Assembly (NCBI GenBank): GCA_937895845.1
Contig: CALBLK010000006.1
Coordinates: 1 to 64,000, forward strand
Direction: 5' to 3'
Source: an uncultured Prevotella sp.
GTDB lineage: Bacteria; Bacteroidota; Bacteroidia; Bacteroidales; Bacteroidaceae
Length of the DNA stretch: 64,000 nucleotides
Shown: positions 14,231 through 22,683 of the stretch, piece by piece
Layout of the letters: the number at the start of each line of letters is the position of its first letter
Numbering within the stretch: position 1 is the stretch's first letter
Notes under the pieces: generated by a model
What the model was told of the DNA's origin: nothing
Database searches by the model: none
The model's input: only the letters and a program-made list of their open reading frames with translations
Made by a program: the position numbers and the translations under genes

Positions 14231-15904
14231 TCACTTGCGGTTATCCTTCTGCCTGATTTCAACACGGCGTATCTTGCCGCTGATGGTCTTGGGCAGTTCG
14301 TCGACAAACTCGATGATGCGCGGGTACTTGTAGGGCGCCGTCTCGCGCTTCACATGGTTCTGCAGCTCCCTGACCAGCTCGTCGCCGGCCCTGGCCTTCC
14401 AGTCGTCGCGGAGCACCACCGTGGCCTTGACCACCATGCCGCGGATGTCGTCGGGGACGCCGGTGATGGCACACTCCACCACGGCCGGGTGGGTCATCAG
14501 CGCGCTCTCCACCTCAAAGGGGCCTATGCGGTAGCCGCTGCTCTTGATCACGTCGTCGATGCGGCCCACAAACCAGTAGTAGCCGTCCTCGTCGCGCCAG
14601 GCCATGTCGCCCGTGTGATAGAGTCCGCCGTGCCACACCTTGCGGGTGAGCTCCTCGTCACGGTAGTAGCCCTTGAACAGTCCGATGGGCTTGCGCTCGC
14701 GGCCGGCGGTGTCCACCGTGCGAATCACGATCTCCCCCCTTTCGCCATCCTCGCAGGAAGTTCCGTCGGGCCTCACCAGGTCGATGTCATACTGCGGGTT
14801 GGGAAGCCCCATCGACCCGGGCTTGGGCTTGGTCCAGGGCATGGTGCCGAGCGTCATGGTGGTCTCGGTCTGCCCGAAGCCCTCCATCAGCCGTATGCCA
14901 GTGAGTTTGAGGAACCTGTCGAACACGGCGGGGTTGAGCGCCTCGCCCGCCGTGCAGCAATAGCGCAGCGAGGAGAGGTCGTACTTGGAGAAGTCCTCGT
15001 GAATCATGAAGCGGTAGACGGTTGGCGGCGCGCAGAACGAGGTGATGCGGTACTTCTCGATCTGGCGCAGTATCTTGTCGGCGGTGAACTTCTCGTGGTC
15101 AAAGACAAACACGGTGGCACCGGCAAACCACTGTCCGTAGAGCTTGCCCCACACGGCCTTGCCCCACCCCGTGTCGGCCACGGTGAGGTGGATGCTGTCC
15201 TCGCTGAGGTTGTGCCAGTAGACGCCTGTTGTGAGATGGCCCAGGGCGTAGAGGAAGTCGTGGGCCACCATCTTGGGCTCTCCGCTGGTGCCGCTGGTGA
15301 AATACATCAGCATGGTGTCGCTGTTGGCGTTGCGCGCGCCGGGGCGCACAAAGGCCGGCGCGTCCGCCCACTCGCTGTGCCAGTCGTGAAAGGCCGCGTC
15401 CGTGAGCGGTCCCACGCTGACCAGCACCTGCACCGAGGGGCTCTGGGGCAGGGCCTCCTTGACCTGGCGAATCACATACTCCTCGCCCACGCACACGATG
15501 GCCTTCACCCCGGCGCGCGTGTTGCGGTAAACGATGTCGTGGCTGGTGAGCATGTGGGTGGCCGGGATGGCCACCGCGCCCAGCTTGTGCAGGGCCAGCA
15601 TGGAGAGCCAGAACTCATAGCGGCGCTTGAGAATGAGCATCACCATGTCGCCCCGGCCTATGCCGAGCTGGCGGAAATAGGCGGCCGTGCGGTCACTCTG
15701 CTCCTTCAGGTCGCCGAAGGTGAACCGCCGGCACTCGCCCTCGTCATTGGTCCAGAGCAGCGCCAGCTTGTCCGGGGCCTCGCCGGCCCACACATCCATC
15801 ACATCGTAAGCAAAGTTAAAATGTTCGGGAATGATAAATTCCAGATGGGCGGCATAGTCGTCCTGTGAAGTGAAAGTGGTTTGCTTTAAGAATCTTTCTA
15901 TCAT
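14231..15904 (-). CDS. ANL-superfamily acyl-CoA synthetase (acetyl/medium-chain type)
   Basis: A 557-residue AMP-forming ligase that activates a carboxylate to acyl-AMP and then acyl-CoA. It carries the phosphate loop YFTSGTSGEPKMV, the GFGQTETT core motif, the YWFVGRIDDVIKSSGYRIGP hinge and the C-terminal lysine in KTISGKIRRVE. The sequence type is nearest acetyl-CoA or medium-chain acyl-CoA synthetases; the substrate is not certain. It sits between the XRE/cupin regulator (15 bases) and proB (stop overlaps), inside the arginine/proline operon, where it may supply an acyl-CoA. That role is inference. Confidence 0.9.
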   Translation of the reverse strand: MIERFLKQTTFTSQDDYAAHLEFIIPEHFNFAYDVMDVWAGEAPDKLALLWTNDEGECRRFTFGDLKEQSDRTAAYFRQLGIGRGDMVMLILKRRYEFWLSMLALHKLGAVAIPATHMLTSHDIVYRNTRAGVKAIVCVGEEYVIRQVKEALPQSPSVQVLVSVGPLTDAAFHDWHSEWADAPAFVRPGARNANSDTMLMYFTSGTSGEPKMVAHDFLYALGHLTTGVYWHNLSEDSIHLTVADTGWGKAVWGKLYGQWFAGATVFVFDHEKFTADKILRQIEKYRITSFCAPPTVYRFMIHEDFSKYDLSSLRYCCTAGEALNPAVFDRFLKLTGIRLMEGFGQTETTMTLGTMPWTKPKPGSMGLPNPQYDIDLVRPDGTSCEDGERGEIVIRTVDTAGRERKPIGLFKGYYRDEELTRKVWHGGLYHTGDMAWRDEDGYYWFVGRIDDVIKSSGYRIGPFEVESALMTHPAVVECAITGVPDDIRGMVVKATVVLRDDWKARAGDELVRELQNHVKRETAPYKYPRIIEFVDELPKTISGKIRRVEIRQKDNRK

Positions 15905-15919
15905 AAGTGCATACTGAAG

Positions 15920-16474
15920 TTAGAAGATAATGGCCAGGAATTTCACCGGCCCGTCGCCCAGCGCCTGCATGCAGTGCGGCTGCGAGGCGTCGAAATAAAT
16001 GCTGTCGCCCTCGTGGAGCACAAATGTCTTCTTGCCGACGGTGAGGGCCATCGTGCCCTCTGTCACCATGTCGAACTCCTGTCCCTGGTGCGTGTTCTTG
16101 TGCGGGGGCTCGCTGCCCGGCTTGGGTTCCACCGTCACCATGAAAGGTTCGGCCTTGCGGCCGCGGAAGCCGCTGGCCAGGCTCTGGTACTGGTAGGCTT
16201 TCTGCCGCTCCACGCTCAGTCCCTGCCCCTTGCGGGTGAGGAAGTATTCGCTCATGTGAGGCTCCTCGCCAAAGAGGAGCACGTCGAGCGCGATGCCATA
16301 TTTTCTTGAGATTTTCTGAAGGCTGCTCACCGAGAGCTCGCCGTCGCCGTCTTCCATTCTGAGGTAGCTGTCAAGGTCCATGCCGCAAAGCTCGGCCACA
16401 TCCCCGGCGGGGATGTCGAGCACGTCGCGCAGTCCCTTGAGCCGCTCGCCTATTTGCTTGATTGCTTCATCCAT
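15920..16474 (-). CDS. XRE-family transcriptional regulator with C-terminal cupin
   Basis: A 184-residue two-domain protein. An XRE-type helix-turn-helix (about 8-65, IPAGDVAELCGMDLDSYLRM) is followed by a small cupin_2 barrel (about 108-184, HKNTHQGQEFDMVTEGTM and GDSIYFDASQPHCMQAL). Such proteins bind DNA and sense a small ligand in the cupin. It precedes the acyl-CoA ligase by 15 bases. The pair sits as a module in the arg/pro operon, so it may regulate the ligase or the operon in response to a metabolite. Confidence 0.92.
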   Translation of the reverse strand: MDEAIKQIGERLKGLRDVLDIPAGDVAELCGMDLDSYLRMEDGDGELSVSSLQKISRKYGIALDVLLFGEEPHMSEYFLTRKGQGLSVERQKAYQYQSLASGFRGRKAEPFMVTVEPKPGSEPPHKNTHQGQEFDMVTEGTMALTVGKKTFVLHEGDSIYFDASQPHCMQALGDGPVKFLAIIF

Positions 16475-16561
16475 ATTTTTAGTTGGTTTTCAAAGTGTCT
16501 GTTGTCTGTCAGGCGCGGGGGGCTGCCTTGCGCCCGTCCGCCCGCGCGCACTGCTTACGGC

Positions 16562-17347
16562 CTATTCCGGCTTGCCGGCCTTGAGCCCGCGCACCACGGC
16601 GCCGGTAAACCCGGCGCGCTCCATCTCGTTAAGGCCGCGGATGGTCAGCCCGCCCGGGGTAGTCACCCTGTCGATGGCGGCCTCGGGATGCTCGCCCGTG
16701 GCCTTGAGCAGCTCCACGGCGCCGGCCACAGTCTGCAGTACGATCTTCTGCGCCACCCTGGCCTTGAACCCCAGCTCCACGGCGCCCTCGACGCTGGCGC
16801 GCACATAGCGCATGGCATAGGCGATGGAGCAGGACATGGCCGTTGCGGCCGGATACTGGCTCTCCTCCAGCAGGACGCTGTCGCCAAGCTCGCCGAAGAT
16901 GGCTGTGACCCTCTTGATGTCAGCCTCCGAGGCCCCCACCGGTGTGATATAGGTCATCGAGGCCTTGTAGGCAATGGCGATGTTAGGCATGGCGAGAAAG
17001 AGCGGCGGCGTGTCGGCGCCAAGGCCGAGCCAGGCCTTGACCTGGGCCGACGAGACACCCGCAGCCACCACAACGAGCAGCTGCCGGCGGCTGTCAAGCA
17101 CGTCGCTGATGCCCTTGAGTGTCTGCTCCACGCACCAAGGCTTGACCACCACGCACACGACATCGCTGCCCTCGACGGCCAGGCGGTTGTCCGGGGTGGC
17201 GCTGGCGCCCAGCGCGGTGAAGTGTTCGAGCGCCGCCATGTGGTGGTCGGAAACGGTCAGGTCGGACGGCTTGAAGCACGCACTCCTGACAATGCCCTCG
17301 GCCATGGCGCCACCCATGGCCCCGGCTCCAATTATTGCTATTTTCAT
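16562..17347 (-). CDS. proC: Pyrroline-5-carboxylate reductase
   Basis: A 261-residue Rossmann-fold reductase that converts pyrroline-5-carboxylate to proline with NAD(P)H. The dinucleotide motif IAIIGAGAMGGAMAEG is at the N-terminus. The C-terminal dimer domain carries MSCSIAYAMRYV and the conserved TPGGLTIRGL segment. Length is normal. It follows argD by 23 bases; with proB and proA downstream, the operon encodes the full proline route from glutamate. Confidence 0.96.
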   Translation of the reverse strand: MKIAIIGAGAMGGAMAEGIVRSACFKPSDLTVSDHHMAALEHFTALGASATPDNRLAVEGSDVVCVVVKPWCVEQTLKGISDVLDSRRQLLVVVAAGVSSAQVKAWLGLGADTPPLFLAMPNIAIAYKASMTYITPVGASEADIKRVTAIFGELGDSVLLEESQYPAATAMSCSIAYAMRYVRASVEGAVELGFKARVAQKIVLQTVAGAVELLKATGEHPEAAIDRVTTPGGLTIRGLNEMERAGFTGAVVRGLKAGKPE

Positions 17348-17370
17348 CTTCAGACTGTTTAAGCGTTTCT

Positions 17371-18513
17371 CTAAAATGATTTCAGTGTGGCGCGCAGCTT
17401 CTCCACGAACACGTCGGCCATCTGCTTGGTGAAGCAGAGCGGCGGCAGCAGGCGCAGGATGTTGGTCGAGGCGCAGCCGGTAAACACGTGCTCGCCGTAG
17501 AGCAGCCTGGAGCGCACCTCCTTGTGGGGGATGTCCAGCTCGATGCCAATCATCAGTCCGCGCCCTCTCACGTCAGCGATGTGCGGGCACTCGCTCTTCA
17601 GCTGCCCTATGCGGTCAAGCAGGTAGCCGCCCACCTCGCGCGCGTTGTCCACCAGGTGCTCGCCCTCCATGACGTCGAGCACGGCCAGTGCTGCGGCGCA
17701 GGCCAGGTGGTTGCCGCCAAAGGTGGTGCCAAGCTGGCCGTACTCGGGCTTGAAGTCGGGCGATATCAGCACGGCCCCCATCGGGAAGCCGTTGGCGATG
17801 CCCTTGGCCACCGTGACCAGGTCGGGGCGGATGCCGAGCCACTGGTGGGCGAAGAAGCGTCCGCTGCGCCCGTAGCCGCACTGTATCTCGTCGCAGACAA
17901 GCACCGCCCCGTGGCGCTTGCACGCGGAGGCCAGTCCCCGGGCGAACTCCGCCGTGGCCAGCCGGATGCCGCCCACGCCCTGGATGCACTCGATGATGCA
18001 GGCGCACACGCCGCCCTTGGCCAGCTCGGCCTCCCACGCGGCAAGGTCGTTGAGCGGCAGGTAGGTGGTGTGGCCGTTGGCGTTGACGGGTGCGATAATC
18101 TTGGGGTTGTCTGTCACCTCGACCGCCAGCGACGTGCGCCCGTGAAAGGCCCGGGCGGCCGAGAGCACCCTTGTGCGCCCGGTCTTGAACGAGGCGAGCT
18201 TCAGCGCGTTCTCGTTGGCCTCCGCGCCGCTGTTGACGAGGAACAGCTGGTAGTCGCCGTAGCCCGACAGCCGGCCCAGCCTGTCGGCAAGCCGGCTCTG
18301 CAGGCGGTTGATGACTGAGTTGGAATAGAAGCCCAGGGTGGACAGCTGTCCCCACAGCGCCTCGACATAGCGGCGGTGGGTGTGGCCGATGCTGACCACC
18401 GCGTGGCCACCGTAGAGGTCAAGGTACTCCTGCCCCTTGTCGTCCCACACGGAGCACCCGTTGCCCTTGACGATATTGATGTCGAATAAAGGATAAACGT
18501 CAAATAGTTTCAT
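17371..18513 (-). CDS. argD: Acetylornithine (N-acylornithine) aminotransferase
   Basis: A 380-residue class-III PLP aminotransferase that makes N-acylornithine from the N-acyl semialdehyde and glutamate. The PLP lysine is Lys237 in TVAKGIANGFPMGA; NSGAEANENALKLA and VCDEIQCGYGRSG are family motifs. The frame is open upstream to 18621, but that extension is low-complexity and the ATG at 18513 gives the expected start MKLFDVYPLFDI. It lies 110 bases after argC, the largest gap in the operon. In Bacteroidetes the acyl group is often succinyl rather than acetyl. Confidence 0.96.
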   Translation of the reverse strand: MKLFDVYPLFDINIVKGNGCSVWDDKGQEYLDLYGGHAVVSIGHTHRRYVEALWGQLSTLGFYSNSVINRLQSRLADRLGRLSGYGDYQLFLVNSGAEANENALKLASFKTGRTRVLSAARAFHGRTSLAVEVTDNPKIIAPVNANGHTTYLPLNDLAAWEAELAKGGVCACIIECIQGVGGIRLATAEFARGLASACKRHGAVLVCDEIQCGYGRSGRFFAHQWLGIRPDLVTVAKGIANGFPMGAVLISPDFKPEYGQLGTTFGGNHLACAAALAVLDVMEGEHLVDNAREVGGYLLDRIGQLKSECPHIADVRGRGLMIGIELDIPHKEVRSRLLYGEHVFTGCASTNILRLLPPLCFTKQMADVFVEKLRATLKSF

Positions 18514-18623
18514 TGTAAGTATGTGTGCAAAATTATCCGTATATGTCATTGCGCCAGCAGGTGCCTGCCTGAGCGCCCGCCTGACCTGCCTGCCGGGCTG
18601 AGCCCGCTGCCCGGCCGCCATGG

Positions 18624-19628
18624 TCAGAAGGCGCTGGCCTTGAGGCGGAGCCCCTCGCGCTCGTCAAGGCCGAACATGATGTTCATGTTCTGCACGGCCT
18701 GACCCGCCGCCCCCTTGAGCAGGTTGTCGATGCAGGAGGTGACCAGCAGCTTGTTGCCGAACTTCTCGCAATGCACCAGGCACTTGTTGGTGTTGACCAC
18801 CTGCTTGAGGTCAATGGCGCTGTCGCTGTAATGGGTGAAGGCCGCTCCGGCATAGAATGCCCGGTAGGCCTCGGCCACAGCCCCTTCGGGCACATCGGTG
18901 GCCACCACCTCGGTGGCAAAGATGCCCCGGGCGAAGTCTCCGCGGTAGGGGATAAAGTCGATGGCGGCCTCCAGGTGGCCCTGCACCCGGGCCAGGCTCT
19001 GCCTGATTTCGGGCACGTGCTGGTGGGTGAAGGGCTTGTAAACGCTGATGTTGTCCGTGCGCCACGAGAAGTGCGTGGTGGCCGACGGCCTCTGCCCGGC
19101 TCCGGTGGAGCCGGTGATGGCATTGACAGCCACGTCGCTGCGGATGAGCCCAAGGCTGGCCGCGGGGAGCAGTCCCAGCTGGATGCAGGTGGCAAAGCAG
19201 CCGGGGTTGGCCACGTGGCGCGCCCTGGCGATGCGCTCGCGGTTGATTTCGGGCAGGCCATACACAAAGTCATGGCTCTGCGGCGTGAGGGGCGCGCCGG
19301 CCTCATAGGGCACTGTGCCGGCCAGGCGGAAGTCCTGGGCAAGGTCGATGACGCGCACGTGGCCGGGGATGCGGTGCTCCCTGAGGAACTGCTCGCTCTT
19401 GCCGTGGCCGAAACAGAAGAACACCAGGTCTACCTTGTCGAACGGCATGTCGGCCGTGAACACCAGGTCGGTGTCGCCGGCAAGTCCGCCGTGCACGCTG
19501 TCCACCCTGTTGCCGGCATTGCTCTCGCTGCTGGCGAACACGACCTCTGCACCGGGGTGGTTGGCGAGCAGCCTGAGCAGCTCGCCGCCGGTGTAGCCGG
19601 CGGCACCCAATATACCAATCTTTACCAT
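18624..19628 (-). CDS. argC: N-acetyl(acyl)-gamma-glutamyl-phosphate reductase
   Basis: A 334-residue NADPH-dependent enzyme that reduces N-acyl-glutamyl phosphate to the semialdehyde in arginine synthesis. The NADP motif IGILGAAGYTGGELLRLL is at the N-terminus and the catalytic cysteine is Cys144 in NPGCFATC. ITGSTGAGQRPS is also characteristic. It starts 15 bases after argG. Cytoplasmic. Confidence 0.97.
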   Translation of the reverse strand: MVKIGILGAAGYTGGELLRLLANHPGAEVVFASSESNAGNRVDSVHGGLAGDTDLVFTADMPFDKVDLVFFCFGHGKSEQFLREHRIPGHVRVIDLAQDFRLAGTVPYEAGAPLTPQSHDFVYGLPEINRERIARARHVANPGCFATCIQLGLLPAASLGLIRSDVAVNAITGSTGAGQRPSATTHFSWRTDNISVYKPFTHQHVPEIRQSLARVQGHLEAAIDFIPYRGDFARGIFATEVVATDVPEGAVAEAYRAFYAGAAFTHYSDSAIDLKQVVNTNKCLVHCEKFGNKLLVTSCIDNLLKGAAGQAVQNMNIMFGLDEREGLRLKASAF

Positions 19629-19643
19629 AATGCCATGATGTGT

Positions 19644-20849
19644 TTACCGTTGTTCGTCTGGGTGAATGCCATAGTAGACGCGCAGCGGCGTGCTGAGCAC
19701 CTTGATGAAGCCCTTGGCCTCGTCGCTGGTCCAGCCATGCTGCATCTCGCCATATTCGCCGAGCTTCGACTTGAGCAGGTCGTCAGCGCTGTCGACACCC
19801 ACCGTCTCGAAGCCCAGCGGACGGAGCCTGAGGATGGCCGTTCCGTTGACATGGCGCTGCGACGAGGCGAGCATGGCCTCGATGTCGGGCATCACCGGCT
19901 CCAGGTACTGGCTCTCGTGGAGGAACATTCCGTACCAGTTGGCCACCTGGTCTTTCCAGTACTGCTGCCACTTGCTCAGCGTCGACTTCTCCAGGAGGCG
20001 GTGCGCCTCGATGATGAGCTTGGGTGCGGCGGCCTCGAAGCCTACACGCCCTTTGATGCCGATGATGGTGTCGCCCACGTTGCAGTCGCGCCCGATACCG
20101 TAGGCCGCGCCTATCTCCTCAATCCGCTGGATGGCCTTCACCTTGTCGTCAAAGCGCTCGCCGTCGACGGCCGCAATCTCCCCTTTCTCGAAAGTTATCT
20201 TCAGGAGGGTCTCCTCCTGCCGTGTGACGTGCTTGAGATAGGCCTCCTCGGGCAGCCCCTGCGCGGGGTCGAGCAGTTCGCCCCCGCAGATGCTGGTGCC
20301 CCAGATGCCCACATTATAGGAATACTTGAGCTTGGTGAAGTCGGCCGAGAAGCCGTGGGCGTTGAGGTAGTCCACCTCCTCCTTCCTTGACAGTGCCTTG
20401 TCGCGTGTGAGCGTGATGATTTCCACGCCGGGGGCCATCACCAGGAAGGTCATGTCGAAGCGTATCTGGTCGTTGCCCGCCCCGGTGGAGCCGTGGGCAA
20501 TGGCGTCGGCGCCAATCTCCCTGGCATAGCGGGCGATGGCGATGGCCTGGAAGATGCGCTCCGAGCTGACCGAGACGGGGTAGCAGTTGTTGCGGAGCAC
20601 GTTACCGAAGATCATGTACTTCAGAGACTTCTCGTAATACTCCTGCGTAACGTCGAGGGTGACATAGCGCACGGCGCCCAGCCGGCAGGCGTTCTCCTCG
20701 TTTTTGGCGAGCTGCTCGGCGCTGAACCCGCCGGTGTTGGCGCAGGCGGCATAAACGTCATAGCCCTCTTCTTTCAATTTCATCACTGTGTAGGAGGTGT
20801 CAAGCCCCCCTGAAAAAGCGACGACTACTTTCTTCTTGCTCATCTTCAT
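19644..20849 (-). CDS. argG: Argininosuccinate synthase
   Basis: A 401-residue enzyme joining citrulline and aspartate with ATP. The ATP-pyrophosphatase loop VVVAFSGGLDTSYT is at the N-terminus; CANTGGFS and HGSTGAGNDQIRFD are family signatures. The frame is open to 20927, but the real start is one of two ATGs at 20849 and 20843, directly after the stop of the upstream GNAT gene, which suggests translational coupling. Cytoplasmic. Confidence 0.96.
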   Translation of the reverse strand: MKMSKKKVVVAFSGGLDTSYTVMKLKEEGYDVYAACANTGGFSAEQLAKNEENACRLGAVRYVTLDVTQEYYEKSLKYMIFGNVLRNNCYPVSVSSERIFQAIAIARYAREIGADAIAHGSTGAGNDQIRFDMTFLVMAPGVEIITLTRDKALSRKEEVDYLNAHGFSADFTKLKYSYNVGIWGTSICGGELLDPAQGLPEEAYLKHVTRQEETLLKITFEKGEIAAVDGERFDDKVKAIQRIEEIGAAYGIGRDCNVGDTIIGIKGRVGFEAAAPKLIIEAHRLLEKSTLSKWQQYWKDQVANWYGMFLHESQYLEPVMPDIEAMLASSQRHVNGTAILRLRPLGFETVGVDSADDLLKSKLGEYGEMQHGWTSDEAKGFIKVLSTPLRVYYGIHPDEQR

Positions 20850-20850
20850 T

Positions 20851-21447
20851 CTATTTTTGATCGATTTTCTTGATTCTTTCCAGCACCTCCTGCGGCAGCT
20901 TGGCCGGCAGGTGCTCCTCGGGGTCATAGAGCATGGCGGTGCAGATGCAGTACTTGCGGCCCGTGCGCTTGAGCACGTCTACATTGACGCAGCCCTCGCA
21001 GCCGCGCCAGAACGTCTCGTCGTCCGTGAGGTCGGCAAAGGTCACCGGCTGGTAGCCGAGCTGCGTGTTCATGGCCATCACTGCGGCGCCGCTGGTCAGG
21101 CTGAATATCTTGGCGTGCGGCCAGCGCGTGCGGGCCAGCGTGAAGGTCATGTCCTTGATGCGCTTGGCCACGCCAAGGTGCCTGAAGTCGGGGTGCACGA
21201 TGAGGCCCGACGTGGTGACATACTGCTTGTTGCCCCAGGTCTCGATGTAGCTGAAGCCGGCAAAGGTGTCTCCCCTGAGGGCGATGACCGCCTTGGCCTC
21301 CTTCATCTTTGTGGCCAGATACTCGTGTGTCCTCTTGGCAATGCCAGTGCCCCTCACCTTGGCCGCGTCGGCGATGGTCCGCAGGATGGTGTCCACGTAG
21401 ACCTCGTGCTCGGGCCCGGCCACCAGTATTCTTATTTCTTCTTCCAT
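20851..21447 (-). CDS. GNAT acyltransferase of the arginine operon, candidate N-acylglutamate synthase
   Basis: A 198-residue GNAT-like protein. The acyl-CoA loop area is VHPDFRHLGVAKRIKDMTF, and NTQLGYQPV near residue 120 matches the C-terminal GNAT motif. No argA- or argJ-type gene lies in the window. In Bacteroides the same operon position holds a GNAT proposed to be the N-acyl(succinyl)glutamate synthase, and I recall this from genetic work in B. thetaiotaomicron. By position and fold it could acylate glutamate as the first committed step; the acyl donor (acetyl- or succinyl-CoA) is not visible here. It starts 58 bases after argR and nearly abuts argG. Confidence 0.8.
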   Translation of the reverse strand: MEEEIRILVAGPEHEVYVDTILRTIADAAKVRGTGIAKRTHEYLATKMKEAKAVIALRGDTFAGFSYIETWGNKQYVTTSGLIVHPDFRHLGVAKRIKDMTFTLARTRWPHAKIFSLTSGAAVMAMNTQLGYQPVTFADLTDDETFWRGCEGCVNVDVLKRTGRKYCICTAMLYDPEEHLPAKLPQEVLERIKKIDQK

Positions 21448-21505
21448 AACTCGGTTGTGTCATGGCGCGGCCCTCTCCGGGCCGCGCCACCCTTGTGGTC
21501 TTCGG

Positions 21506-21982
21506 TCATTTGAGGTCGGGCACCACGGCGCTGAGCGCATGCACCACGTCGCGCTCGGTGGCGCTGTCGCGAATCACGATAAAGATGGTGTCGTCGCCGG
21601 CGATGGTGCCAAGGATATAGGGGATGTTGCTGTTGTCAATGTTGTAGGCTATGCTGCTGGCATAGCCTGGGCGCGTCTTGATGACACCCATGTTGCCCGA
21701 GAAGTGAATGGACTTGAAGCCGGGCACCTGCATCATCTCCTTAATTTGGTTGGGCGTGCTGACACGCTTGTACATGGTCACGTTGGGCAGCACATACACG
21801 TAGTTGCCGTTCATGCTGGCCGCCTTGGCCACCTTCAGCTGCTTCAGGTCACGGCTCAGCGTGGCCTGTGTCAGCTTGAAGCCCTCAGCCTGAAGCGCAC
21901 TGAGCAGCTCGTCCTGGCTGCCCATCTCGCGGCTTGATATAATCATTCTCAAGGTATCCAGCCTGTCCTTCTTCACTTTCAT
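21506..21982 (-). CDS. argR: Arginine repressor ArgR
   Basis: A 158-residue two-domain regulator. The N-terminal winged helix (residues 1-70) has the recognition helix TQATLSRDLKQLKV. The C-terminal part is the hexamerisation and arginine-binding core, with GTIAGDDTIFIVI. First gene of the arg/pro operon. The frame is open up to 22066, but the promoter at 22012 lies inside that extension, so the ATG at 21982 is the start. It probably represses its own operon when arginine is abundant. Confidence 0.96.
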   Translation of the reverse strand: MKVKKDRLDTLRMIISSREMGSQDELLSALQAEGFKLTQATLSRDLKQLKVAKAASMNGNYVYVLPNVTMYKRVSTPNQIKEMMQVPGFKSIHFSGNMGVIKTRPGYASSIAYNIDNSNIPYILGTIAGDDTIFIVIRDSATERDVVHALSAVVPDLK

Positions 21983-22011
21983 ACAATGTATATTTATGCG
22001 TGTAACGGCAG

Positions 22012-22042
22012 CAAAGTTATACATAATTATACGAATATGCAA
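22012..22042 (-). promoter_or_regulatory. Promoter of the arg/pro operon
   Basis: On the minus strand TTG (22040-22042), a 20-base spacer and TAACTTTG (22012-22019) match the Bacteroidetes -33/-7 pattern. The AT-rich spacer (ATTCGTATAATTATGTATA) resembles ARG-box sequence and could be the ArgR operator. Confidence 0.8.
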
Positions 22043-22069
22043 GAAAAAAAGCCCTTTTTTCTGCATATT
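22034..22069. promoter_or_regulatory. Inverted repeat overlapping the argR -33 element
   Basis: AATATGCA (22034-22041) pairs with TGCATATT (22062-22069). A G-AAAAAA/TTTTTT-C continuation extends the stem to about 15 pairs with one bulged A and a short AGCCC loop. It covers the -33 element, so it is a candidate operator or a terminator-like stem. Confidence 0.5.
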
Positions 22070-22219
22070 GATTCAAAAAAATGCACTCAGAGAGGTTGCC
22101 GAACGCCATCTGCGGATACGCCAGACGGCCGGCACCGCTGCGCCACTGGCTGCCAGGCGGAGCCAACCGCGGCCGCCCCCGGGCTTCACGGCCGCCATGC
22201 CGGGCGGCCGGCGGCAAAC

Positions 22220-22254
22220 AAAAAAGGCCAAGAAACCTAACGTCAGGCTCTTGG
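22220..22254 (-). terminator. Terminator of tRNA-Asn
   Basis: Read on the minus strand, CCAAGA...TCTTGG with an inner CCT/AGG forms a stem just past the tRNA 3' end and is followed by CCTTTTTTG. Confidence 0.75.
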
Positions 22255-22262
22255 TCTTTCTG

Positions 22263-22336
22263 CGCTCCAGGATGGGCTTGAACCAACGACCCCATGATTA
22301 ACAGTCATGTGCTCTAACCAACTGAGCTACTGAAGC
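22263..22336 (-). tRNA. tRNA-Asn (GTT)
   Basis: The minus strand folds as a complete 74-base cloverleaf. The acceptor stem is GCTTCAG/CTGGAGC with one G-T pair. The D stem is GCTC/GAGC, the anticodon stem CATGA/TCATG, and the loop CTGTTAA has anticodon GTT. The T arm carries TTCAAGC and one T-T mismatch. The discriminator base is G and CCA is not encoded. Confidence 0.95.
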
Positions 22337-22367
22337 AAAGTGCAACCCTTGATTTTGAATTGCGTTG

Positions 22368-22375
22368 CAAAGGTA
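22368..22375 (-). promoter_or_regulatory. -7 promoter element of tRNA-Asn
   Basis: TACCTTTG on the minus strand lies 31 bases upstream of the tRNA 5' end. Confidence 0.65.
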
Positions 22376-22552
22376 ATGCGTTTTCGCGAAACCAGCAAAT
22401 TTTCGGCAAAAAAAATCGTCAGGACAGCACTTTTTTCTCATTCCGGCGCGTTTCCAGGCACCTTACAGTCCACAGGAGCGCCGTGCTTGGCGCGAAAAGC
22501 CCCATTTTGCAAAACATTGAAGCAAGTATGACGGTTTCTCGCCTGTTTGCAT

Positions 22553-22560
22553 TACCTTTG
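22553..22560 (+). promoter_or_regulatory. -7 promoter element of the S41 protease gene
   Basis: TACCTTTG within GCATTACCTTTG; the same dodecamer forms the divergent tRNA promoter. It implies a leader of about 115 bases. Confidence 0.65.
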
Positions 22561-22683
22561 TACGCACAATGCTGGCACACGCCGCGGAAACCGCTCCCGG
22601 GCGGCGCGAAGCGGCACTTCCCGGCGCCAAGCCAAGCAGACGGGAGCGCCAAGCCAAGCAGATGAAAGTTTAAAGGCAAACAG

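Noticed and set aside
22366..22406. Fourth copy of the 22-bp repeat near tRNA-Asn
   Set aside because: Two units of about 20-21 bases resemble the pattern, but they overlap the tRNA promoter and the match is too weak to separate from chance.
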